Shown here: positions 16,788-25,343 of the stretch, piece after piece
Numbering within the stretch: position 1 is the stretch's first letter
How the letters are laid out: every line of letters starts with the position of its first letter
Source of the DNA: Bacillus sp. NTK071
Lineage (GTDB): Bacteria; Bacillota; Bacilli; Bacillales; Guptibacillaceae
Length of the DNA stretch: 64,000 nt
NCBI RefSeq assembly: GCF_017303315.1
Contig: NZ_JAFKOI010000008.1
Coordinates: 1 to 64,000 of the forward strand
Direction: 5' to 3'
Position numbers and translations under genes: made by a program
The notes under the pieces: generated by a model
What the model was told of the DNA's origin: nothing
Seen by the model: the letters and a program-made list of their open reading frames with translations, nothing else
The model's database searches: none

Positions 16788-17510
16788 ATGAAAAAACGAC
16801 TGATCTTAACCCTCTCCATTACAGGAGGAATCGCAGCCATAATTGTCAGTGTCTTAATCGGCGTTCTAATTGGCAATGCAGATCTTGAAGACAACTACAC
16901 CGAGCAACTTAAGAAGATCAAATCAGATATCACTATTGCAGAGGCGAAAGTGAAAGACGAGGAAAGCAAACTACTATCCATTAAGGAGCATACAGCTGCT
17001 GCTGAAGAACAACAAAGTTCTGAGAATGAAAAGCTAGAAAAACTACAAGCAGAAGTAGACGAAGTAGAGAAATTGATTGATGAAAAAGACGCAATCACAA
17101 AAGAGAATGACTCTCTTCAAGAAGATAAGGATAAGAGCAAAAAAGAACTCAACAAATTAAGTAATAAAGTGAAAGAAAAAAAGACTCGTGTAAGTGAACT
17201 AGATGACATGATTAAAGCAAAGGAAAAAGAGCTTGAGAAACTCGAAAAAACCATCATACGTAAAAGCGAAGAACCGATCGAACTCACTGCCGGCCAGTAT
17301 GTTGTTGGGACAGATGTTCCAGAAGGACGTTACCAGGTAACGAATAAGGGCGACGGCACAAACTTCTTTGTTTATGACTCAAGCGGAATGCCGACTGTAA
17401 ATACAATACTAGGAGAAGGTATGGTCGGAACTGGAGACTATGTCTTCTTCACCAACACAGGTGACATGATCGAAACGCTCGGGCCCGTTAAGTTAATTCC
17501 AGTAGAATAA
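16788..17510 (+). CDS. Membrane-anchored coiled-coil protein
   Basis: This 240-residue protein has one N-terminal membrane span (about 4-30), then a long charged coiled coil (about 35-165, rich in Glu and Lys heptads), then a C-terminal beta domain of about 70 residues. The end domain contains GQYVVGTDVPEGRYQV, a repeat-like motif seen in several Firmicute surface proteins of unknown role. The topology suggests a stalk that holds a small beta domain outside the membrane. GGGGGAG is upstream of the ATG. It is a single gene with its own terminator. No catalytic residues are evident. Confidence 0.72.
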   Translation: MKKRLILTLSITGGIAAIIVSVLIGVLIGNADLEDNYTEQLKKIKSDITIAEAKVKDEESKLLSIKEHTAAAEEQQSSENEKLEKLQAEVDEVEKLIDEKDAITKENDSLQEDKDKSKKELNKLSNKVKEKKTRVSELDDMIKAKEKELEKLEKTIIRKSEEPIELTAGQYVVGTDVPEGRYQVTNKGDGTNFFVYDSSGMPTVNTILGEGMVGTGDYVFFTNTGDMIETLGPVKLIPVE

Positions 17511-17515
17511 GAGAA

Positions 17516-17555
17516 AAAGAGCTCCCGCCGCTAGACATAGCCGCAGGAGCTCTTT
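17516..17555. terminator. Terminator after the coiled-coil gene
   Basis: The hairpin AAAGAGCTCC...GGAGCTCTTT with a T-rich tail follows the stop directly. Confidence 0.88.
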
Positions 17556-17580
17556 CATTTCGACACAATATGAGCTAATT

Positions 17581-17600
17581 CGGGTGGTGACAGGCACCCG
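17581..17600. repeat. REP-like hairpin, copy 5
   Basis: CGGGTGGTG, loop ACAGG and CACCCG. It lies between the coiled-coil gene terminator and the stop of the chromate transporter gene. Confidence 0.8.
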
Positions 17601-17612
17601 CGAACCGCGAAT

Positions 17613-18143
17613 TTACCCCAAAAACACCGCACCATACGCAAGCGATCCAACAATTACAAACGCCGGATGGACCTTCAATTTCTCCATCAACACGTAACTT
17701 GCGAGAATCAGAAAGATCGTTTGATACAATCCAGCTCCCTCATAGGAGCTAGTAAAAAACTGAAACGCCATCACGCCAAGTAGAATGGCGATCGTCGGAC
17801 GGATGAGCGCGGTCATCTTCTTAACCTTCGGGGAGTTCTTAAACTTATTAAGCAAGCTCAACAGCACAATCATCAGAATCAACGACGGTGCCACCGTAGC
17901 AAACACGCCAACAAACGCTCCTAGAACCCCACCCTGCTGAAATCCAATATACCCCGCCATTTTCGTTGCAATCGGACCCGGGAGCGCATTCGCCATCGCG
18001 AGCATTTCACTGAATTCATTCACACTCATCCAGCCAAATCGACCAACCACTTCATTCTCAACAAGAGGAATAGAAGCAGGCCCACCGCCGTATCCAACGA
18101 TCCCTGGGATGAAGAAGGCAACAAAGATGTCCCAATAGATCAT
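17613..18143 (-). CDS. Short-chain chromate transporter subunit (YwrA/B type), second gene
   Basis: This 176-residue single-CHR-domain protein has about six membrane segments and the family motif GYGGGPASIPLVENEVV (about 18-34), followed by ANALPGPIATKMAGYIG. Short CHR proteins act as heteromeric pairs with opposite topology to export chromate; B. subtilis YwrB/YwrA are the model. Its start overlaps the previous CHR gene by four bases, so the pair is translationally coupled. Together with the adjacent YwrD-like gene this matches the ywr locus of B. subtilis. Chromate is the family substrate; the natural substrate here is inferred. Confidence 0.88.
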   Translation of the reverse strand: MIYWDIFVAFFIPGIVGYGGGPASIPLVENEVVGRFGWMSVNEFSEMLAMANALPGPIATKMAGYIGFQQGGVLGAFVGVFATVAPSLILMIVLLSLLNKFKNSPKVKKMTALIRPTIAILLGVMAFQFFTSSYEGAGLYQTIFLILASYVLMEKLKVHPAFVIVGSLAYGAVFLG

Positions 18144-18724
18144 GACGACTGCTCCTCCTTCACCTGATTATCTTCCCCATCATGCCTTTTCCCCCGTGAA
18201 GGTTTCAATAACGCATAAAGCAACAAACAAGCGATCACAATCCCTGGATGAACCCCAGCTAATTCAATCAACGCATAGGATGCAACAGTTAACGCAATTG
18301 TTAAAACCCAGCCTAAATTCCCCTGGGCTTTTCGAAAGAAATCGTACGTTAACACCGCAAGCATGACGCCAACAACCGGAACCACCGCTTGTGTCATCCC
18401 CTGCACCCACGGCTTCTCACGAAATGTGGACAGAAAGGTTAAGAGGAAAATCATGATCCCAATCGTTGGTACAATCGTCGCTAGCACAGCGTTGAACATA
18501 CCGGTTACCCCTGCCACACGATGCCCAATATACCCCGCCATTTTCGTCGCAATCGGTCCCGGCAAAGAGTTACCTAACGCCAAAATATCAGCAAATTCAT
18601 CGTCATCAAGCCATTTATATTTTTCAACTACTTCTTTATGAACAAGTGGAATGGAAGACGGTCCACCACCATATCCAAGCATTCCCACCCTGAAAAAGGC
18701 GAGAAATAGATGCCACTGTTGCAT
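18140..18724 (-). CDS. Short-chain chromate transporter subunit (YwrA/B type), first gene
   Basis: This 194-residue partner of the next gene has the same CHR motif (GYGGGPSSIPLVHKEVVEKY, about 17-36) and LGNSLPGPIATKMAGYIG. It ends with a longer charged cytosolic tail. AAAGGTGG is six bases before the ATG. The two genes encode one-domain proteins that together equal a long ChrA. The upstream gene on the same strand (ywrD-like) ends 36 bases before, with no clear terminator, so the three may be one transcript. Confidence 0.88.
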   Translation of the reverse strand: MQQWHLFLAFFRVGMLGYGGGPSSIPLVHKEVVEKYKWLDDDEFADILALGNSLPGPIATKMAGYIGHRVAGVTGMFNAVLATIVPTIGIMIFLLTFLSTFREKPWVQGMTQAVVPVVGVMLAVLTYDFFRKAQGNLGWVLTIALTVASYALIELAGVHPGIVIACLLLYALLKPSRGKRHDGEDNQVKEEQSS

Positions 18725-18759
18725 GAGACACCACCTTTCACATTCTCGCGTCGACGAAC

Positions 18760-20370
18760 TTAATAAGCAGCAATTGTTCCATCTGTTCGGGATTCCGTAC
18801 CTCCAAACAGTGTACCAGATTGCTGATCACGCCAGATAATTTGACCTCTCCCAAACGCGCCTTTTTCCAATTGGACTTCGATCTGATGTCCTTTACGACT
18901 TAGCGCTTCTGCAAGATAAGGTGGGAATGTCGACTCCACCCATACTCTCTTCCCCTCTACCCATTGCCATCTCGGGGCATCTAGTGCCGCCTGTGGATTT
19001 AAGTTAAAATCAATCATGTTTGTGATCACTTGTAAATGACCTTGAGGTTGCATAAAGCCACCCATCACCCCAAATGGCCCAACCGCTTCACCGTTTTTAC
19101 TAAGGAATCCTGGAATAATCGTGTGATACGTCCGTTTGCCACCTGCAAGAGCGTTATCATGCTCCGGGTCCATAGAGAAATTATGCCCTCGGTTTTGTAG
19201 CGCGATCCCAGTCCCCGGAACAACGAGCCCTGAGCCAAATCCCATGTAGTTACTCTGAATAAAAGAAACCATATTCCCTTCCGCATCAGCCGTAGCTAAA
19301 TACACCGTCCCGCCTTTTGGAGGCTGACCTGGCGACGGCATAAGAGCTTCGTCCCCAATTAACGCCCGACGACTGTCGCCATAAGAAGCTGACAGCAAAT
19401 CATCAACTGCAACTGACATTTCCTCATGATCTGTTATGTATTTCTGCCCATCGGCAAATGCGAGTTTCATTGATTCAATATGCTTATGATACGTTTCAGC
19501 CGACTCTTTATAATCGAACTGGAACCCTTTTAAAATATTTAGTGCAGAAAGCGCAATAAGTCCCTGTCCGTTCGGTGGAATTTCCCAAACGTCATACCCT
19601 CGATACGACACAGAAATCGGGTCGACCCATTCAGGCTGAAAAGAAGCAAGATCCTCATCCGTCAGATAGCCATTGTATTTAGCTGAAAAAGCAGCTATTT
19701 TCTCAGCAATGGCACCTTGATAAAACGCCTTTCCATCCGTATCACCGATCTCCCTTAACGTATTCGCATGACCTTTTGAGCGCCAGATCTCTCCTACTTC
19801 GGGTGCGCGCCCTTCTGGAGCAAACGTTTCAAACCAGTGAGTGAATTCCTCATCCGTTAACACTTCCTTAAACTGAGCATGAGCACTTTGCCAGAACTTA
19901 CTGAGAATTGGCGATACCGGAAACCCTTCTTCAGCATAATGAATCGCTGGTTCTAACGTCTCTCTGAATGAAAGCTTCCCAAACCGTCGCGATAACTCTG
20001 CCCATGAAGCAGGCACACCAGGAACGGTAACAGGAATCCATCCGAACTTTGGAATGTCATCGTATCCGCGTTCTTTCAGTGAATCAATGGAAATCGATTT
20101 AGGCGACGGTCCACTTCCGTTCAACCCATGCAATTGCCCCTTTGTCCAAACAAGGGCAAACGCATCACCACCAATGCCATTTGAAGTAGGTTCTACAACA
20201 GTCAGCACAGCCGCCGTTGCGATCGCAGCATCAATGGCATTTCCACCATTTTTCAAAATATCTAAGCCAGCCTGTGCCGCTAACGGCTGCGACGTCGCAA
20301 CCATCCCTTTATTCGCAACCGTTGTCATTCGTTGTGAAGCATATGGGTAATGCAAGTAATCAGTTGTCAT
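18760..20370 (-). CDS. ywrD: Gamma-glutamyltransferase family protein, YwrD type
   Basis: This 536-residue Ntn-hydrolase has the gamma-glutamyltransferase fold. The N-terminal half has GNAIDAAIATAAVLTVVEPTSNGIGG, the large-subunit signature, and the conserved GGTVYLATADAEGNMVSF marks the autoprocessing site, where Thr becomes the N-terminal nucleophile of the small subunit. No signal peptide is visible from the chosen ATG at 20370, which has AGGGG upstream, so it should be cytosolic like B. subtilis YwrD and unlike exported Ggt. An 11-codon extension is possible but unlikely. Its neighbours are the YwrA/B-like chromate transporters, as in B. subtilis. Substrate may be glutathione-like or another gamma-glutamyl compound. 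Confidence 0.87.
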   Translation of the reverse strand: MTTDYLHYPYASQRMTTVANKGMVATSQPLAAQAGLDILKNGGNAIDAAIATAAVLTVVEPTSNGIGGDAFALVWTKGQLHGLNGSGPSPKSISIDSLKERGYDDIPKFGWIPVTVPGVPASWAELSRRFGKLSFRETLEPAIHYAEEGFPVSPILSKFWQSAHAQFKEVLTDEEFTHWFETFAPEGRAPEVGEIWRSKGHANTLREIGDTDGKAFYQGAIAEKIAAFSAKYNGYLTDEDLASFQPEWVDPISVSYRGYDVWEIPPNGQGLIALSALNILKGFQFDYKESAETYHKHIESMKLAFADGQKYITDHEEMSVAVDDLLSASYGDSRRALIGDEALMPSPGQPPKGGTVYLATADAEGNMVSFIQSNYMGFGSGLVVPGTGIALQNRGHNFSMDPEHDNALAGGKRTYHTIIPGFLSKNGEAVGPFGVMGGFMQPQGHLQVITNMIDFNLNPQAALDAPRWQWVEGKRVWVESTFPPYLAEALSRKGHQIEVQLEKGAFGRGQIIWRDQQSGTLFGGTESRTDGTIAAY

Positions 20371-20472
20371 AAGGAAGCCCCTTTCGTTTTCACAAAATTC
20401 CATTAATAAAACTATACCATAGCTTCCATCTCACCAATAAAACTATCTTTCTTGTATGACTATAGATAAACG

Positions 20473-20507
20473 TAAAAAAGCGCTCCTCCAAAACGAAGCA
20501 GCACTTT
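20473..20507 (-). terminator. Diguanylate cyclase terminator
   Basis: A hairpin (AGTGCTGCTTC...GGAGGAGCGCT on the minus strand) with wobble pairs and a run of T directly follows the stop of the cyclase gene. Confidence 0.8.
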
Positions 20508-20508
20508 C

Positions 20509-21702
20509 CTATCTACTAATCAATTCAGTCGTCCTTTCAATCCTTGGAGAATAAGCAACAACATTGTTCCTCATCTTTTTCGCTTCATAAAGGGCCGTAT
20601 CTGCCGTTTTTATCAATTGTTCTTTTGAATCAACCATCTCTGGATAGCTCGAAACTCCAACTGATACAGTGATACACTCCATTGGCATACGGTCTGTTCC
20701 ATAGAAGGCCTTTTCCGAAACAGCTCGTCGAATTTTTTCAGAGAGCGATAAAGCCTTCACTTCGCTGTAACCCTGAAGAAGAATCGCAAACTCTTCCCCA
20801 CCGTATCGAAATACATTCGCATCTTTGGGTGATTTTTCAAGAAGAAGCGTCGAGATTTCTTTCAACAACTGATCTCCCTCAGGATGGCCGAACTGATCAT
20901 TATAAATTTTAAAGAAATCTAAATCTATTAACAAAAGCGACACGGCTTCACTTGATTCTAGCACTTCCTCAATCTTTTGCTGAAAGTAACGATGATTATA
21001 GAGATTCGTTAATCCATCCTTAATCGATAGTATCTTGAATTCATGATACAGTGAATAATAGGTTCGATAGGATAATCCAAGACTCCAGAGGATGATGACA
21101 AAGAGAACAATTCCCATAATTTCACCTTGCTCAATCACCTTTGTAACAAGCGTTGCAAATACCATTAAATTAAAGTAAACAATCGTAGCTTTAACATCAA
21201 TAGTTAGAAACGACTTTGTACTAATATACATAAAAATTGTAACGAAAAAGAAATTCATCATTTGATAGCATACAATATAAAGTGTATACGATAAAACGTT
21301 ATTCAGACTAAGCGTGCCAATTATGCCCCCTGCAAGCTGATAGACTTGTAGAGCGAGATAAGCAGAAAGCGCGTACTGAGCACCATTAAATAAAATTGGC
21401 TTCCACGACGATGGCTTCAAACATACGAGAATGTTGCTAGAGCTCACTAATACGCATGCAGTTGGAAAGAAACCGTATAGCACACTGGACGTAAAAAGAA
21501 GCGGTGAAACGAGCGATAATTCTTCACCACTTGGAAGAGAGATCGGACGCCATTCAAACCAAACAGCTACCAATCCTATAACCGATATAACGATGAACTC
21601 TTCTCGACTCAAGGGGCGAATATGTAAGAATGTCAAACTGACAAAGGCTCCAAGGCAACAGTACAAATAAATCCTCAACATCATTTTTTGCTTCATTGTC
21701 AT
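20509..21702 (-). CDS. Membrane diguanylate cyclase (GGDEF) under c-di-GMP riboswitch
   Basis: It makes cyclic di-GMP from two GTP. The ATG at 21702 has GAAAGGAA upstream and gives 397 residues: about six membrane segments (first ~195), then a cytosolic GGDEF domain (about 225-385) with the active-site loop RYGGEEFAI and the following SVGVSSYPE. The RxxD inhibitory site is not evident at its usual position (SPKD is seen), so product inhibition at that site may be absent. The open frame extends 45 codons upstream through the terminator of a c-di-GMP-I riboswitch, so the longer start is wrong. Control by the riboswitch would make expression respond to the enzyme's own product. Confidence 0.9.
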   Translation of the reverse strand: MTMKQKMMLRIYLYCCLGAFVSLTFLHIRPLSREEFIVISVIGLVAVWFEWRPISLPSGEELSLVSPLLFTSSVLYGFFPTACVLVSSSNILVCLKPSSWKPILFNGAQYALSAYLALQVYQLAGGIIGTLSLNNVLSYTLYIVCYQMMNFFFVTIFMYISTKSFLTIDVKATIVYFNLMVFATLVTKVIEQGEIMGIVLFVIILWSLGLSYRTYYSLYHEFKILSIKDGLTNLYNHRYFQQKIEEVLESSEAVSLLLIDLDFFKIYNDQFGHPEGDQLLKEISTLLLEKSPKDANVFRYGGEEFAILLQGYSEVKALSLSEKIRRAVSEKAFYGTDRMPMECITVSVGVSSYPEMVDSKEQLIKTADTALYEAKKMRNNVVAYSPRIERTTELISR

Positions 21703-21773
21703 TGCTACTGAATTCCTTTCAGAACGATAGAGTAAGAGCCCGTTATGATCTTCGAGTTCGCTCACTAAAAACG

Positions 21774-21802
21774 GAAAAATGCTACTCCAAATGGAATAGC
21801 AT
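21774..21802 (-). terminator. Riboswitch expression-platform terminator
   Basis: On the minus strand ATGCTATTCC, a short loop, GGAGTAGCAT and TTTTT form an intrinsic terminator between the c-di-GMP aptamer and the cyclase start. An upstream GAATAGC (near 21813-21819) can pair with GCTATTC in its 5' arm, giving a competing antiterminator. Confidence 0.85.
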
Positions 21803-21820
21803 GACATCTCTTCGCTATTC

Positions 21821-21896
21821 GGCAACCTGGCAATCATAGCAACTAACGTTACTTTAGACCCACGGCTTTGTGTCCTTACCTTTCGATAAGTTTACC
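21821..21896 (-). promoter_or_regulatory. Cyclic di-GMP-I (GEMM) riboswitch aptamer
   Basis: Read on the minus strand, the stretch has the GEMM-I landmarks in order: closing stem GGTAA...TTGCC; a hairpin CTTATC with a GAAA tetraloop and GGTAAG; the ACACAAAGCCGTGGGTCTAAAG segment corresponding to the conserved GACGCAAAGCC-ACGGGTCTAA core; and GCTATGATTGCCAGGTTGCC, near the consensus tetraloop-receptor side. It lies 119 bases before a diguanylate cyclase with a terminator between. Riboswitches of this class sense c-di-GMP. The direction of control (off or on with ligand) is not settled by reading alone. Confidence 0.9.
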
Positions 21897-22089
21897 TTTT
21901 TGTTAATGGATTACGCTTCTAGCTGGTAAATCTATTTTCGAAAAAATTTGGTTCTTTATACCTATAGAGACATGTTATGGTATTTTTTACTATTAGGCAA
22001 GAAGATTCCTTCGACATTTATAATGGATTTCTACATTTTGTGACATTTCAGATGGAATAGGACGATCCGCTTCACTGCCTAATACTTAA

Positions 22090-22122
22090 AAAGTGCATCT
22101 ACCACAAAGGTTAGATGCACTT
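22090..22122 (-). terminator. Terminator after the FAD oxidoreductase
   Basis: AAGTGCATCTAACC...GGTAGATGCACTT is a near-perfect hairpin with a T run in the minus direction, after the stop at 22145. Confidence 0.88.
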
Positions 22123-22144
22123 CTATCTTCAAATGCTACAAACA

Positions 22145-23260
22145 TTAACTAAACGCACTCCCAGGATCATACTCTCCTAAATCTAGCTCTGTCCGTTCCC
22201 CAAGCACCAGTCGAGCAAGTTCCGCTCCTAGAAATGGCCCGCTTGTTAACCCAGATGCCCCAAGGCCATTCGCTACAAATAGCCCTTTCACATTAGGTAC
22301 ATGTCCAGCCATCGGCACGTTACCAGGCGTGAACGGACGAAAACCAACTTTCGTCTCAACATACGTGCTACTCTCCAAACCTGGTGCAACCTTCAATGCT
22401 CGCTCAATAATATGATTCACGCCACCCATCGTGACCCGTAAATCAAATCCAGCTTCGTCCTCCTGCGTCGCACCAACAACAATTTTCCCATCTTCAAACG
22501 GTAGGAAATATTGAATAAATGGAGGCATCACAATTGGCCATTTTCCTGTATCGGTTTCTGGAAGCTCCAGATGAACAATTTGTGCTTTTTGAGGTGAAAC
22601 AAGAAAATTCATGCCTAGCGGCTCTAGTAACGCTTTCGACCATGCTCCTCCGGTAACGATAACCTGCTCCGACTGATACGCTTCTCCATCTACAATCGCA
22701 CCTTTTACGCTTGAACCATCCATATCAAGTGAGGCATCGCCGTGTAAAACCTTTGCACCATGTTTTTCGGCGCCCCGAACCAATGCATTTCTTAATGCCG
22801 CTCCGTTCACCCGAGCTGCACCGCTTAAATGCACCGCACCATAGCGATCGGATAATGGAGGAAATAACGCATTCGTTTCAACAGGTGACAGGCGAGACAC
22901 CTCTCCCATTTCAGGTGTATCTTTCCTTCGCTCCATCGCAAGCTTCAACTTCTTTTCAAGCTTCGTCTCACCGGAATAGATATTGATTGCTCCAACTTGC
23001 GCATAACCAGTTTCTTCTTCACCATCTTTTCGTAGCTCTTCTATTAATGATGGATAATAGCGCGCTCCCGCTTCCACCATTCGATAAAATGGCCCACCGC
23101 GACGGTTTGTAAGCCATGGACACACAATACCAGCCGCTGCCTCAGTCGCCTGCCCGGCATCTTTCCGATCGACGAGCATCACATCCGCTCCCTGCTTTGC
23201 CAGATGGTAGGCAGTGGATGCACCAAGAATGCCAGCTCCTATTACAATAATTGACTTCAT
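22145..23260 (-). CDS. FAD-dependent amine/glycine oxidase (DAO family)
   Basis: This 371-residue protein has an N-terminal Rossmann FAD site, IVIGAGILGASTAYHLAKQGADV with GxGxxG, then a DAO domain. The C-terminal VGFRPFTPGNVPMAGHVPNVKGLFVANGLGASGLTSGP is the usual flavin-closing segment of DadA/ThiO/SoxB-like enzymes. It should oxidise a secondary or primary amine of an amino acid with oxygen or another acceptor. The ATG at 23260 has AAAGGTG upstream; a GTG three codons earlier lacks spacing. It is monocistronic and divergent from the metallophosphoesterase. The substrate cannot be told; glycine, sarcosine or a D-amino acid are possible. Confidence 0.82.
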   Translation of the reverse strand: MKSIIVIGAGILGASTAYHLAKQGADVMLVDRKDAGQATEAAAGIVCPWLTNRRGGPFYRMVEAGARYYPSLIEELRKDGEEETGYAQVGAINIYSGETKLEKKLKLAMERRKDTPEMGEVSRLSPVETNALFPPLSDRYGAVHLSGAARVNGAALRNALVRGAEKHGAKVLHGDASLDMDGSSVKGAIVDGEAYQSEQVIVTGGAWSKALLEPLGMNFLVSPQKAQIVHLELPETDTGKWPIVMPPFIQYFLPFEDGKIVVGATQEDEAGFDLRVTMGGVNHIIERALKVAPGLESSTYVETKVGFRPFTPGNVPMAGHVPNVKGLFVANGLGASGLTSGPFLGAELARLVLGERTELDLGEYDPGSAFS

Positions 23261-23334
23261 ACGTTGCACCTTTTCTTCGTTTGTCTGTTACGTCATTTTA
23301 CAAGATAACGGCAACGGACTCAATGTTGCCTCCG

Positions 23335-23354
23335 TTAATTAAACGTTTGATTAA
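23335..23354. repeat. AAACGTTT-centred palindrome, copy 3
   Basis: TTAATTAAACGTTTGATTAA lies in the divergent gap between the FAD oxidoreductase and the metallophosphoesterase, 75 bases upstream of the former. It is the only copy placed between two 5' ends, so an operator role is plausible here. Confidence 0.72.
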
Positions 23355-23409
23355 GATTATCTCTTCTTAACAAATCCCACATCAAAACCTAACGCTTTGT
23401 AACCGAACA

Positions 23410-23440
23410 TTAACACTTCCTTTACACAGTCCCGTTAAAC
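23410..23440 (+). promoter_or_regulatory. Possible PhoP box upstream of the metallophosphoesterase
   Basis: TTAACA (23410) and TTTACA (23421) are two PhoP-type half sites exactly 11 bases apart. TTAAAC (23435) is a weaker third, off register. In B. subtilis, PhoP binds TTAACA-like repeats at 11-base spacing upstream of exported phosphatases. The target gene type fits, but the match is short. Confidence 0.35.
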
Positions 23441-23473
23441 TGTTAGTAAGAACATCTTTAGGGGGCAAACACA

Positions 23474-25246
23474 TTGAAAGTTCGTAACAACAATTTTATT
23501 CCTATCATTCTTGCAGTTATCTTTACTTTGCCATTATCAGGATTCTCCTCTAGTAACACTCTCGGAACCGTTGATCTGCTTGACGGAGGACTTGGAGAGT
23601 CAACTCATTATACCGATCTTGTACCGAATCTAGCACTAGATCCTAAGGTAAACGACATCATCGCTCCTCTTTTCGGTACACCAGCAATCAAGGAAAACGG
23701 ACAAACCTTAACGGTCAAAATGGATAGCCATGGGAAAGAAGCAGCTGGGTGGAAGGTGGAGCTTAAACCAACAAATCACTCCGCATTCACAGAAACATAT
23801 GAGTTACCTGTTAAGAACGTAACAACTGGACAATCCCACTGGAAAAATGCCTCAAACATCTATGATGTAGAAGTAACCATTCCAGAAAACGTACCTGAAG
23901 AATTATATGATCTTGAAGTCTCGTATACGGCAAATGGTCAGCGAAAAACGGATGAACAACCCCATTCGGTGAAGGTGGTAAAAGAATTCAATAAAGATTT
24001 TACCTTCTTACATTTAACAGATACACATGTGGGTTCTCCGCGTAACTTAGGAAGTACAGATGACCCATCAACAGTGAGCGCAGGTCGCTTGAAAGAAGCG
24101 GGTATGTGGAATCCAGTCGAAGAAAAACGCTGGCTATACCTTCAGAAAGCCATTAAAGAAGTGAATTTAAAGAATCCTGATTTCGTTGTTGTCACAGGAG
24201 ACTTGATGTTCGGTCAATTGAACCCACTTGAGTACATCTATGAATATGAAGAAACGTACAGAGTCCTTCAAAAGCTAGACGTTCCTGTCTATCTTGTTCC
24301 AGGTAATCATGATTACTATGCACAAGACGCAACACTAACGGACGGCGCAAAATACTGGGAACAATACTTTGGACCTCAGTACTTCTCATTTGATTACGGT
24401 CCATACGCTCACTTCCTAGGTTATAACTCATTCGATTGGCACAAGTTCGATCGAAGCGGAAACGGAACGGTTTCTGTTCCAACATGGGGTGGACAAATTC
24501 GCGAGGAACAACTGAACTGGGTGAAGCAGGACCTTGCCGAAAATGCCAAAACAGCAGATCCAAACCAAATCCAAGGACTGTTCTCTCACCACAATCCACT
24601 CTGGCAAGATCGTGACATCTGGCCACAGGATGACTCAGACGTCGAGAGGTATTGGGAGAAATACGATGAACAGCACAACCCGCAAAACCTGACTACACTT
24701 ATTCTTGGTGAAAAGCTCGGCATCAAGTATGACCAGCAGTGGCACGGAGAAAATGCAAACGAACTAATGGATGTGATGAAGCAATACAACGTTGACCTTA
24801 GCCTCCATGGTCATACGCATATTGACAACGTAACTGAAAAAGACGGCATCCTTTATACAACAACAACCGCCATTGAACTTAGTGGTAAGCCATGGGTCGG
24901 CTTCCGTCCTTTCGAAGTAAAGAACGGTGAAGTCATGAATTACAACTACGAAGAACCAGGGCACTCAGTTCCAGTTTATGAAAATGGCGATACAGAAAGT
25001 GGGGTCATGTCATTTGAATCAACCTATCAAAATCCAAACGACGGAACTGCTACGAACCAAACAGTAACGGTAGTTAATCGATTGAAAAAGGATATGACTG
25101 TTACTGTACCTATGTATCTAGTGAAAGGTGACTATGCTGTATCAGAAGGAAATGTGAAGCAGGACGTTACTTCTGGTGATAAGCAGTATGTTGAAGTGGA
25201 AATTACGGTACCTGCGAAGAGTACGAAAGAAATTGTTGTAAACTAA
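23474..25246 (+). CDS. Exported calcineurin-like metallophosphoesterase
   Basis: This 590-residue secreted enzyme starts at a TTG after GGGGGC. A signal peptide covers about 1-26, a beta-sandwich prodomain about 60-165, and the metallophosphoesterase core about 170-480. The metal ligands are all visible in order: LTDTHVG, VTGDLMFG, PGNHDYY, SHHNP and LHGHTHIDN. A C-terminal beta domain of about 100 residues follows. It should hydrolyse phosphomono- or diesters outside the cell. It is a single gene with a terminator. The upstream TTAACA-type repeats would suit control by phosphate limitation. The exact substrate is unknown. Confidence 0.88.
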   Translation: MKVRNNNFIPIILAVIFTLPLSGFSSSNTLGTVDLLDGGLGESTHYTDLVPNLALDPKVNDIIAPLFGTPAIKENGQTLTVKMDSHGKEAAGWKVELKPTNHSAFTETYELPVKNVTTGQSHWKNASNIYDVEVTIPENVPEELYDLEVSYTANGQRKTDEQPHSVKVVKEFNKDFTFLHLTDTHVGSPRNLGSTDDPSTVSAGRLKEAGMWNPVEEKRWLYLQKAIKEVNLKNPDFVVVTGDLMFGQLNPLEYIYEYEETYRVLQKLDVPVYLVPGNHDYYAQDATLTDGAKYWEQYFGPQYFSFDYGPYAHFLGYNSFDWHKFDRSGNGTVSVPTWGGQIREEQLNWVKQDLAENAKTADPNQIQGLFSHHNPLWQDRDIWPQDDSDVERYWEKYDEQHNPQNLTTLILGEKLGIKYDQQWHGENANELMDVMKQYNVDLSLHGHTHIDNVTEKDGILYTTTTAIELSGKPWVGFRPFEVKNGEVMNYNYEEPGHSVPVYENGDTESGVMSFESTYQNPNDGTATNQTVTVVNRLKKDMTVTVPMYLVKGDYAVSEGNVKQDVTSGDKQYVEVEITVPAKSTKEIVVN

Positions 25247-25256
25247 TAGCAAAACA

Positions 25257-25291
25257 AACTCCCCAGGATAAACACATCCTCGGGAGTTTTT
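25257..25291 (+). terminator. Metallophosphoesterase terminator
   Basis: AACTCCCCAGGAT...ATCCTCGGGAGTT with TTTTT forms a strong hairpin ten bases after the stop. Confidence 0.88.
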
Positions 25292-25315
25292 CTTTCGACA
25301 AAATGTGAGCCGATT

Positions 25316-25336
25316 CGGGTTGTGCCTGTCACCATC
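25316..25336. repeat. REP-like hairpin, copy 6 (diverged)
   Basis: CGGGTTGTG, loop CCTGT and CACCATC. One stem base has changed and the distal arm is diverged. TTCGACAAAATGTGAGC precedes it, as at copies 3 and 5. Confidence 0.78.
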
Positions 25337-25343
25337 ATACTAA

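Noticed and set aside
21703-21837. N-terminal extension of the diguanylate cyclase
   Set aside because: The extra 45 codons read through the riboswitch terminator and aptamer 3' end; the ATG at 21702 has a ribosome binding site.
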